Part shown: positions 1 to 4,831 of the stretch, piece after piece
Layout of the letters: every line of letters begins with the position of its first letter
Position numbering within the stretch: position 1 is the first letter of the stretch
Source: JAVKFF01 sp040226215
GTDB taxonomy: Bacteria > Pseudomonadota > Alphaproteobacteria > DSM-16000 > Inquilinaceae
NCBI GenBank assembly: GCA_040226215.1
Contig: JAVKFF010000208.1
Span: 1 to 6,015 of the forward strand
Length of the DNA stretch: 6,015 bases
Direction of reading: 5' to 3'
The notes under the pieces: model-generated
Databases searched by the model: none
Seen by the model: only the letters and a program-made list of their open reading frames with translations
Told to the model about the DNA's origin: nothing
Program-made: the position numbers and the translations under genes

Positions 1-383
1 GTGGCGGGGGATCGCGGCAGCCGCGCCGACTCGTCGACACCGGGCCGGTCGGCGGCCAGCATCCCCGCCTCGTCCCGCAGGGCCCAGGTGAGGCGCAGCA
101 GCCCGATCATGTGCCGCCCCAGGCACAGGAAGACCAGGACCACCAGCACCAGGCCCGCGGCCAGCGCCACGTCGGCGGCCAGGAATCCCGCCAGTGCCAG
201 GCCGGCAAAGACCAGCCCGACCGGCAGGGCCAAGAGCAGCGCCAGCGGCAGCAGCGGCGCGAGACGCGCAGTCCGCGCCTGCTCCGGCGGCCGGGCGGCC
301 CCCGGCAGGGCTGTCCCGGCAGGCTCGCCGGCGGCGCTCCGCGACGGCGTGTCCCGAACGGCGGTCTCGTCCTGCAGCGTCAT
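1..383 (-). CDS. N-terminal part of a two-helix membrane protein, possibly a sensor histidine kinase (runs off the left edge)
   Basis: Reading leftward from an ATG at 383-381, the frame stays open for 127 codons to the window edge, so the C-terminal part is missing. Residues 1-40 are polar and low in complexity, rich in Ala, Pro, Gly and Arg. Two strongly hydrophobic stretches follow (about 42-66 and 71-89) with almost no periplasmic loop. A basic/amphipathic segment (GRHMIGLLRLTWALRDE, 89-105) then leads to a cytoplasmic linker. A two-helix hairpin followed by a cytoplasmic linker is typical of simple sensor kinases such as the PhoR type, and the gene lies 57 bases after a response regulator on the same strand. 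No kinase motif (H box, N or G boxes) is inside the window, so the kinase reading is inference. A GGGGAC just before the ATG is a weak ribosome binding site. Another small membrane protein is possible. Confidence 0.7.
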   Translation of the reverse strand, partial: MTLQDETAVRDTPSRSAAGEPAGTALPGAARPPEQARTARLAPLLPLALLLALPVGLVFAGLALAGFLAADVALAAGLVLVVLVFLCLGRHMIGLLRLTWALRDEAGMLAADRPGVDESARLPRSPA

Positions 384-408
384 GTCCCCAGCCTGCCTCT
401 ATCCGCTT

Positions 409-424
409 CCGGGCGACGGCCCGG
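409..424. repeat. Short inverted repeat between the response regulator and the membrane protein gene
   Basis: CCGGGC (409-414) and GCCCGG (419-424) form a 6-bp stem with a 4-base loop in the 57-base gap between two leftward genes. No T-run follows on either strand, so it is not a convincing intrinsic terminator. In such GC-rich sequence it could be chance. Confidence 0.3.
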
Positions 425-440
425 GGCGCGGGCGGAACCC

Positions 441-953
441 CTAGAGTTCCACCTCACCGGCATCGGCCTCCGCGCCGGCACCGCGCCGCTCGACCTCGAA
501 GGACTTCACCTGGCGGCGCCGGTCGGGACCGAAGAAGCTTCCGGTTCGCACGAACGGGCGGGGATTCTCGATCACCTCGACCAACCGGTCGTACATCGAC
601 GCAACGGAGACCGGCTTGGCCAGGAACTCCGTCACGCCGACCCCGCGCGCCGCCGCGACGACCTTCTTCGTGGCATGCCCGGTCATCAGGATGATCGGGA
701 TGAAGGGCGAGGGGTTCTGTGCGGGGTCGCGCAGCATCCGGGTGAAGGCAAGCCCGTCCACGGGCTCCATGTTGTAGTCGGTCAGGACGATGTCGACAGG
801 CACGTCCTTCAGCACCTCCAGGGCGGCGGGAACGCTGTGCGCCCAGTGGATCTGGGTCACCCCGATCGCATTGAGAACGGCCCCGACCAGGCGCCGCATG
901 TTCGGATTGTCTTCCACCACGAGGAGCGATATGCGATCGAATCGATAGGCCAT
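441..953 (-). CDS. Single-domain CheY-like response regulator with a conserved basic tail
   Basis: This 170-residue protein is a receiver domain (about residues 8-130) with no DNA-binding or enzymatic output domain. The receiver landmarks are present: acidic pair E14-D15 in LVVEDN, phospho-acceptor D59 in VLTDYNM, T91 in ILMTGHA, and K113 followed by cis-Pro P114 in LAKP. It should accept a phosphoryl group from a histidine kinase and act by protein contact in the cytoplasm. After the receiver comes a tail, RPFVRTGSFFGPDRRRQ (132-148), of a kind I recall on stand-alone alphaproteobacterial receivers, then an acidic end. The ATG at 953 is chosen because the first receiver strand begins eight residues in; the upstream frame is open but has no family-like sequence. 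The ribosome binding site is weak. It lies 34 bases after the 72-residue gene and 57 before the membrane protein gene, so the three probably form one transcript. Confidence 0.92.
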   Translation of the reverse strand: MAYRFDRISLLVVEDNPNMRRLVGAVLNAIGVTQIHWAHSVPAALEVLKDVPVDIVLTDYNMEPVDGLAFTRMLRDPAQNPSPFIPIILMTGHATKKVVAAARGVGVTEFLAKPVSVASMYDRLVEVIENPRPFVRTGSFFGPDRRRQVKSFEVERRGAGAEADAGEVEL

Positions 954-987
954 CGGCGGTGACAGTCCCGGCCCTGCGGGCGCATGC

Positions 988-1206
988 CTACGGGCGCATG
1001 AAGGTGAAGTCCTGATCGTCGTCGAGATTCTCCGCGGCGGCGAGCAGTTCCTGCCGGATATCCTCAGCGGACCTGGACTGCTTGTAAATCGCCAGCACGC
1101 GGCTGAACAGACCGCGTGCGACGGCATCCTCGCCGATCCCGTCCCGCCCGGCCTCTTCGATCGCGGCGGCGACATGGCGTGCGACAATCGTATGGACGCT
1201 TGCCAT
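988..1206 (-). CDS. Small helical protein of unknown function (72 residues)
   Basis: I cannot name this family. The 72-residue product has no signal peptide, membrane helix or cysteine pair. It looks mainly helical: residues 4-19 (VHTIVARHVAAAIEEA) and 29-60 are amphipathic, including a central LFSRVLAIYKQSRSAEDI stretch, and the end is acidic and then aromatic (DDDQDFTFMRP). The ATG at 1206 is firmly supported by a near-perfect GGGGGAGGAG Shine-Dalgarno four bases upstream, the best ribosome binding site in the window. It is the first gene of a leftward group with a response regulator 34 bases downstream, so a role alongside that regulator is reasonable inference. The size and helical make-up would also suit an adaptor or a small regulatory protein. 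Nothing in it shows enzymatic function. Confidence 0.8.
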   Translation of the reverse strand: MASVHTIVARHVAAAIEEAGRDGIGEDAVARGLFSRVLAIYKQSRSAEDIRQELLAAAENLDDDQDFTFMRP

Positions 1207-1210
1207 TTCA

Positions 1211-1220
1211 CTCCTCCCCC
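1211..1220 (-). promoter_or_regulatory. Strong Shine-Dalgarno site of the 72-residue gene
   Basis: On the minus strand GGGGGAGGAG ends four bases before the ATG at 1206. It is close to the ideal anti-16S complement and decides this start codon. It also implies that this leading gene is translated more efficiently than the response regulator behind it, whose own site is poor. Confidence 0.75.
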
Positions 1221-1255
1221 TGCTTCCCGCCCGTCTGGCGCCCCGCCGGACAGGC

Positions 1256-1285
1256 TTGCCCTTGGCTGGACAGCGGGACTATAGA
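1256..1285 (+). promoter_or_regulatory. Putative sigma-70-type promoter for prfC
   Basis: TTGCCC (1256-1261, 4 of 6 to TTGACA) and TATAGA (1280-1285, 4 of 6 to TATAAT) are separated by 18 bases. This is one of the few AT-containing spots in the 258-base divergent gap. Transcription would start near 1292, giving a leader of about 170 bases before prfC. An alternative -35, CTTGAC (1332-1337), matches the alphaproteobacterial form exactly but has no good -10 at the right distance. Confidence 0.4.
1278..1283 (-). promoter_or_regulatory. Possible -10 element for the leftward group, sharing the CTATAG core
   Basis: Read on the minus strand, bases 1283-1278 give TATAGT (5 of 6 to TATAAT), overlapping the rightward TATAGA because CTATAG is a palindrome. 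No convincing -35 lies 16-18 bases upstream on that strand, so this is only a candidate. If used, the leftward transcript would start near 1271, with a leader of roughly 65 bases. Confidence 0.25.
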
Positions 1286-1322
1286 AACGCCCGGATCGTG
1301 GCGCGAGGATCGCATTGCCGCA

Positions 1323-1347
1323 GTGCCGGCGCTTGACGCGCCGGCAC
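1323..1347. repeat. Perfect 10-bp stem-loop in the prfC leader
   Basis: GTGCCGGCGC (1323-1332) and GCGCCGGCAC (1338-1347) are exact reverse complements around a five-base TTGAC loop. There is no T-run on either side, so it is not a standard terminator for either strand. If prfC starts at the upstream promoter, the hairpin lies in its leader. It could affect message stability or translation, be a protein site, or be a stray repetitive palindrome. A second, loopless palindrome (CCCGGCGCCGGG) lies at 1392-1403. Confidence 0.6.
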
Positions 1348-1464
1348 CGGCCTGCCATCGATGCGCCGCGGCCATCGCCCCGTTTCCGCGGCCCGGCGCC
1401 GGGGCCAAAGCGGCCCGGCATCCTCCGCGACCGGCCGGACCGCCTCCCTGAAGGCAGAAGTGCA

Positions 1465-3069
1465 ATGAACGGTTCGCTCGCCGACGCCGTGTCGCGACGG
1501 CGCACATTCGCAATCATCTCGCATCCCGATGCGGGCAAGACGACCTTGACCGAAAAGCTGCTGCTGCATGGCGGCGCGATCCAGCTGGCCGGCGAGGTGA
1601 AGGCCCGTGGCGACCGGCGGCGCGCACGCTCCGACTGGATGAAGGTCGAGCGCGAGCGCGGCATCTCGGTCGCCACGTCGGTGATGACCTACACCTATGG
1701 CGGCTGCACCTTCAACCTGCTGGACACCCCCGGCCACGAGGATTTCAGCGAGGATACCTACCGGACCCTCACGGCGGTGGATTCCGCGGTCATGGTGCTC
1801 GACGCGGCGAAGGGCATCGAGCCGCAGACCCGCAAGCTGTTCGAGGTCTGCCGGCTGCGGGACGTCCCGATCGCGACCTTCATCAACAAGCTGGACCGCG
1901 AGAGCCAGGACCCGTTCAACCTGCTGGACGAGATCGAGCAGACCCTGGCGCTGAACGTCACCCCGGCGAACTGGCCGATCGGCATGGGCCGGGCGTTCCG
2001 CGGCGTCCTGGACCTGTTCGACCCCGCGCTGGTCCTGGTGGACCGCGAAGACAAGGGCCGGGCGGCGGGTGGCGGCGGTCTGCGGATCCCGGTCTCCGGC
2101 CCGGAGGATCCTGTCCTGGCCGAGCATCTGACCGGCGCCGAGCTGGCGGAACTGCGCGAGCAGCTGGAAATGGTGCAGGGCCTCTGCCCGGCATTCGACC
2201 GGGCGGAGTATCTCGCCGGGGCGCTGACCCCGGTGTTTTTCGGCAGCGCCCTGCGCAATTTCGGCGTCCTGGAGCTGCTGGAGGGCCTGTCCCGCGTGGC
2301 GCCGCCGCCGCGGGCGCAATCCACGACCGAACGCACGATCGTGCCGGACGAGGACAAGGTCACCGCCTTCGTCTTCAAGATCCAGGCGAACATGGATCCC
2401 AAGCACCGCGACCGGATCGCCTTCGTCCGGCTCTGCTCGGGCCATTTCCGCCGCGGCATGCGCCTGAAGCATGTGCGTTCGGGCAAGCCCATGGTGATGC
2501 ACAACCCCCTGCTGTTCCTGGCGCAGGACCGCGAACGGGCGGAGGAGGCCTGGCCCGGCGACATCATCGGCATCCCGAACCACGGCAACCTGCATATCGG
2601 CGACGCCCTGACCGATGGCGAGGACCTGCACTTCACCGGGATTCCCAGTTTCGCGCCGGAACTGCTGCAGCGGGTCCGGCCGGACGATCCGATGAAGGCC
2701 AAGCATCTGGGCCGGGCCCTGACGCAGCTGGCGGAAGAAGGTGCGGCGCGCGCCTTCCGCACGCGGCTGGGCAGCCAGTGGGTGGTCGGGGTCGTCGGTG
2801 CCCTGCAGTTCGACGTTCTGGCCGACCGGATCCGCACCGAGTACGAGATCCCGATCCGCTTCGAACCGGTCGAATTGCTGACCGCGCGCTGGCTCGCCAG
2901 CCCCGACCCGGCGCGGCTCAAGGCGTTCGTCGACGGCAACAGCGCCAGCATCGCCGACGACCATGCCGGCGACCCGGTGTTCATGGCGCGCAATGCCTGG
3001 CACCTGGAACGCGCCCAGACCGACTGGCCCGAACTGGAGTTCCGGGCCACGAAGGAGCAGCTGCATTGA
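1465..3069 (+). CDS. prfC: Peptide chain release factor 3 (RF3), translational GTPase
   Basis: RF3 is a cytoplasmic GTPase that uses GTP to recycle RF1 and RF2 from the ribosome after peptide release. The 534-residue product matches the usual size (E. coli about 529) and is recognisable throughout. It has the P-loop SHPDAGKTT (19-27, with K25), switch I RGISVATSVM (65-74), G3 DTPGHEDFSEDTYRT (87-101), G4 NKLD (141-144), and a G5-like GSAL (260-263). The domain II signature KIQANMDPKHRDR (305-317) and GIPSFAPEL in domain III are also typical of RF3 rather than EF-G. The ATG at 1465 puts the P-loop at the family's expected distance. AAGGCAG, about 8-14 bases upstream, is a passable ribosome binding site, and the open frame further upstream is not family-like. 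Nothing is missing or broken. The methyltransferase gene follows after 50 bases. Confidence 0.98.
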   Translation: MNGSLADAVSRRRTFAIISHPDAGKTTLTEKLLLHGGAIQLAGEVKARGDRRRARSDWMKVERERGISVATSVMTYTYGGCTFNLLDTPGHEDFSEDTYRTLTAVDSAVMVLDAAKGIEPQTRKLFEVCRLRDVPIATFINKLDRESQDPFNLLDEIEQTLALNVTPANWPIGMGRAFRGVLDLFDPALVLVDREDKGRAAGGGGLRIPVSGPEDPVLAEHLTGAELAELREQLEMVQGLCPAFDRAEYLAGALTPVFFGSALRNFGVLELLEGLSRVAPPPRAQSTTERTIVPDEDKVTAFVFKIQANMDPKHRDRIAFVRLCSGHFRRGMRLKHVRSGKPMVMHNPLLFLAQDRERAEEAWPGDIIGIPNHGNLHIGDALTDGEDLHFTGIPSFAPELLQRVRPDDPMKAKHLGRALTQLAEEGAARAFRTRLGSQWVVGVVGALQFDVLADRIRTEYEIPIRFEPVELLTARWLASPDPARLKAFVDGNSASIADDHAGDPVFMARNAWHLERAQTDWPELEFRATKEQLH

Positions 3070-3096
3070 TGCCGGGCATGCCCCCGGCACCGGTGC
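3070..3096. repeat. Overlapping inverted repeats between prfC and the methyltransferase gene
   Basis: TGCCGGG (3070-3076) and CCCGGCA (3083-3089) make a 7-bp stem with a six-base loop. A 10-base palindrome GCACCGGTGC (3087-3096) overlaps its right arm. No T-run follows, so full termination is unlikely. It may partly reduce read-through into the next gene or protect the prfC end of the message. Confidence 0.35.
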
Positions 3097-3119
3097 GCTG
3101 AGCCGGGGCGCGGCGCGGG

Positions 3120-3980
3120 ATGGGCAGCGCGGGCGACGGCGCCGGCGGCGGGCAGGTGCCGCCCGGGCAGGCGCCGCCGGAGGGCCGCTACTACGCCCCG
3201 GAATCGCTCAGCGTCCTGACCTACGACCTGCAGACCCTGATCTTTCCCACGGTGATCGACGGCGACCTGGCGTTCTATGCGGATCATGCCCGGCATCGCG
3301 GCGGCGAGGTCCTCGAACTCGGCGTCGGTACCGGGCGCATTGCCTATGGCCTGGCCGAGGCCGGCTGCACGGTGGTCGGCCTGGACAATTCCGTTGCCAT
3401 GCTCAGCCTGGCGGAGGAGAAGCGCGCCGATTATCCGGAGGCCGTGCAGCAGCGCCTCCGCCTGTCGCTCGGCGACATGTCGGATTTCGGCATCGACCTC
3501 TGGTTCGACCTGGCGATCGCGCCGTTCCGGGCACTCAACCACCTGGAGGGGCGGGAGCGATGGCAGCGATGCCTGACGGCCATGCACACCCCTCTCCGCG
3601 ACGGCGGCCGGGGGATCGTTCACATTTTCGTGCCCGACGAGGCGGTCCTGCGGCGCAGCGGCGAGGCGCCGGAAGGCCCGCCGGTCCATATCGACCTGCC
3701 CGCCAGCGAGGCGGCGGTCGAGTTCTTCGTCGTGCGCCGCCTGGTCGACCGGGCCAGGCGGTGCCTGTCGCAACTGGTTGAGTTCCGCCTGCTGGACAGT
3801 GCCGGGCAGACGCAGCGGCACAGCAGGGAATGGCTGACCTACCACTGGCAGAGTCGCGAGGAGATGGCCGAGATGGTGGCCCTGGCAGGCTTTGCCGAGA
3901 TGGCGGTGTTCGGCGATTTCCATGCCTCCCCGCCCCGGCCCGGCACCGACCAGATCTGGGTGCTGGACAAGCGGAAATAG
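3120..3980 (+). CDS. Class I SAM-dependent methyltransferase, substrate unknown
   Basis: The 286-residue product should transfer a methyl group from S-adenosylmethionine; the target cannot be told from sequence. Residues 1-22 are a low-complexity Gly/Pro/Gln stretch. The Rossmann-type domain follows: motif I VLELGVGTGRIA (64-75), the acidic end of strand 2 in VVGLDNS (85-91, D89 expected to bind the ribose), GDM (118-120) near the adenine, and the post-motif segment FDLAIAPFRALNHLEG (129-144). This layout is that of the small-molecule Methyltransf_25-like group rather than rRNA or DNA methyltransferases. The C-terminal third (about 185-286) is mixed strand and helix and ends QIWVLDKRK. The ATG at 3120 is the only usual start before motif I after an in-frame stop at 3099-3101, apart from GTG at codon 13; no clear ribosome binding site precedes either. 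It is probably co-transcribed with prfC. PrmC-type release-factor methylation is unlikely, since its NPPY motif is absent. Confidence 0.9.
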   Translation: MGSAGDGAGGGQVPPGQAPPEGRYYAPESLSVLTYDLQTLIFPTVIDGDLAFYADHARHRGGEVLELGVGTGRIAYGLAEAGCTVVGLDNSVAMLSLAEEKRADYPEAVQQRLRLSLGDMSDFGIDLWFDLAIAPFRALNHLEGRERWQRCLTAMHTPLRDGGRGIVHIFVPDEAVLRRSGEAPEGPPVHIDLPASEAAVEFFVVRRLVDRARRCLSQLVEFRLLDSAGQTQRHSREWLTYHWQSREEMAEMVALAGFAEMAVFGDFHASPPRPGTDQIWVLDKRK

Positions 3981-4006
3981 CAGCCGGGCCCGCGGCGGCG
4001 CATAAA

Positions 4007-4035
4007 TGGATAAGCCAAGCCGTGTTGGCTATAGT
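4007..4035 (+). promoter_or_regulatory. Putative promoter of the tenA/GGDEF operon
   Basis: TGGATA (4007-4012, 4 of 6 to TTGACA) and TATAGT (4030-4035, 5 of 6 to TATAAT) are separated by exactly 17 bases, in the only locally AT-richer part of the 161-base gap. Transcription would start near 4042, giving a leader of about 100 bases. This is the best promoter match in the window. It suggests tenA is transcribed independently of the methyltransferase gene. Confidence 0.5.
4013..4030. promoter_or_regulatory. Candidate operator palindrome inside the promoter spacer
   Basis: AGCCAA (4013-4018) and TTGGCT (4025-4030) are exact inverted repeats around six bases. They fill the spacer and touch the -10 hexamer. 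A dimeric repressor bound there would block RNA polymerase. The half-site and spacing do not match a regulator I can name, so the identity of any binding protein is open. Confidence 0.4.
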
Positions 4036-4037
4036 CT

Positions 4038-4075
4038 GGCGGGATGACGCAGGCGGCTCGCCGTGGCATCCCGCC
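4038..4075 (+). repeat. Stem-loop at the expected 5' end of the tenA message
   Basis: GGCGGGATG (4038-4046) and CATCCCGCC (4067-4075) form a perfect 9-bp stem. Inside it GGCG (4052-4055) and CGCC (4059-4062) form a further 4-bp stem with a three-base loop, giving a two-tier hairpin. No T-run follows. With a start near 4042 most of the outer stem would be in the RNA. It could be a stabilising 5' hairpin or part of a regulatory leader. Confidence 0.5.
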
Positions 4076-4101
4076 GTCTGCCCGACAATGAGATCGAGAT
4101 C

Positions 4102-4125
4102 GCCCGGCGGGAGTCGACGCCGGGC
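4102..4125 (+). repeat. Stem-loop just upstream of the tenA ribosome binding site
   Basis: GCCCGGCG (4102-4109) and CGCCGGGC (4118-4125) are perfect 8-base reverse complements around an 8-base loop that contains GGAG. The right arm ends two bases before the GGAG used by tenA. Structural change here could influence ribosome access, but no alternative pairing that hides the site is obvious by eye. Confidence 0.5.
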
Positions 4126-4127
4126 CT

Positions 4128-4131
4128 GGAG
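4128..4131 (+). promoter_or_regulatory. Ribosome binding site that favours the 4142 start of tenA
   Basis: GGAG lies ten bases before the ATG at 4142, slightly long but usable. The other in-frame ATG, at 4088, has no purine-rich stretch in front of it and would add an Arg/Ser-rich extension foreign to the family, so 4142 is preferred. Confidence 0.5.
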
Positions 4132-4141
4132 CCTGAGTGCA

Positions 4142-4831
4142 ATGTCGAAACCGAGTTTCATTGCGGCCCTCAAGGAAGCGGCCGGCCGGCATTGGACGGA
4201 CTATGTACAACATCGTTTCGTCAGGGAATTGGGCACGGGGCGGCTACCGGAAAGCGCGTTCCGGTACTATCTGGTGCAGGATTATCTGTTTCTGCTGCAA
4301 TTCGCCCGCGCCTACGCCCTTGCCGCGGCGAAGGCGGACGACCTGGCCGACATGCGCTATGCGGCGCGTGGCATTGCGGCCATCCTGGATTCGGAGATCG
4401 ACCTGCATATCGCCTATTGCCAGGGCTGGGGCATCGGCCAGGACGAAATGGCCGCGACGCCGGAAGATCCGGCCAACCTGGCCTATACCCGTTTCGTCAT
4501 GGACCGCGGGTTCGCCGGCGATCTCTTGGACCTGCATGTCGCGTTGACACCCTGCATCCTGGGCTATGGCGAGATCGGCGCCATGCTGGCCGCCTCCCCC
4601 GACACGGTGCGGCAGGGCAATCCCTACGAGGCCTGGATCGCGGTCTATGCCGGGCCGGACTATCAGGGGCTGGTGCAGGGCCATCTGGAGTTCCTGGAGG
4701 ATCTCGCCGGCCGCCGGGGGGCGGCGGCCCGGATGCCGTCGCTGGCACGCAGCTTCACCACCGCCACCCGGCTCGAGGCCGACTTCTGGCAGATGGGCCT
4801 GGACGCGGCGCCGCAGGGCGCCCCGCCATGA
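4142..4831 (+). CDS. tenA: TenA-family protein (thiaminase II / aminopyrimidine aminohydrolase)
   Basis: TenA hydrolyses aminopyrimidines released from degraded thiamine to hydroxymethylpyrimidine for salvage, and can also cleave thiamine; it acts in the cytoplasm. The 229-residue length and all-helical sequence fit the family. Aligned by eye with B. subtilis TenA, the catalytic set is mostly present: D47 in YLVQDYLF (Asp44), Y115 (Tyr112), C138 in ALTPCILGYGEIG (nucleophile Cys135), Y169 in WIAVY (Tyr163) and E212 in LEADFWQMG (Glu205). F50 replaces Tyr47. The Cys places it in the TenA_C branch rather than the Cys-less TenA_E branch. The ATG at 4142 gives a standard N-terminus. No other thiamine gene is in the window, and I see no TPP riboswitch upstream. 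Its stop overlaps the start of the next gene (ATGA), indicating translational coupling. Salvage function is inferred from conserved residues. Confidence 0.95.
   Translation: MSKPSFIAALKEAAGRHWTDYVQHRFVRELGTGRLPESAFRYYLVQDYLFLLQFARAYALAAAKADDLADMRYAARGIAAILDSEIDLHIAYCQGWGIGQDEMAATPEDPANLAYTRFVMDRGFAGDLLDLHVALTPCILGYGEIGAMLAASPDTVRQGNPYEAWIAVYAGPDYQGLVQGHLEFLEDLAGRRGAAARMPSLARSFTTATRLEADFWQMGLDAAPQGAPP

Noticed and set aside
1..444. Rightward open frame at the left edge
   Set aside because: Its product is a low-complexity Ser/Arg/Pro mix, while the opposite strand gives two clean membrane helices and a proper start at 383.
1323..1347. Intrinsic terminator
   Set aside because: The stem is strong, but neither strand has a following T-run and no gene ends next to it: both flanking genes start outward from this gap.
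954..1676. Upstream extension of the response regulator frame to give 411 residues
   Set aside because: The extension runs through the 72-residue gene, the control region and into prfC, has no receiver-like or other family sequence, and the receiver fold begins right after the ATG at 953.
3069..3101. Ten-codon frame starting in TGATG at the prfC stop
   Set aside because: It ends after 10 codons, is Pro/Met/Gly-rich, lies within a hairpin, and has no ribosome binding site of its own.
1758..3923. Very long antisense open frame across prfC and the methyltransferase gene, and a second one at 1279-3090
   Set aside because: They mirror strongly supported genes. In DNA this GC-rich, stops are rare in the opposite frames, and the translations are Arg/Pro/Ala/His-rich with no domain pattern.
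3981..4141. TPP riboswitch (THI element) upstream of tenA
   Set aside because: The leader has stem-loops and a CCTGAG by chance, but lacks the CUGAGA context and the conserved pyrophosphate-binding half.
4088..4141. Alternative in-frame tenA start adding 18 residues
   Set aside because: No ribosome binding site precedes it, and the added Arg/Ser-rich stretch overlaps the leader stem-loop and is not a family feature.
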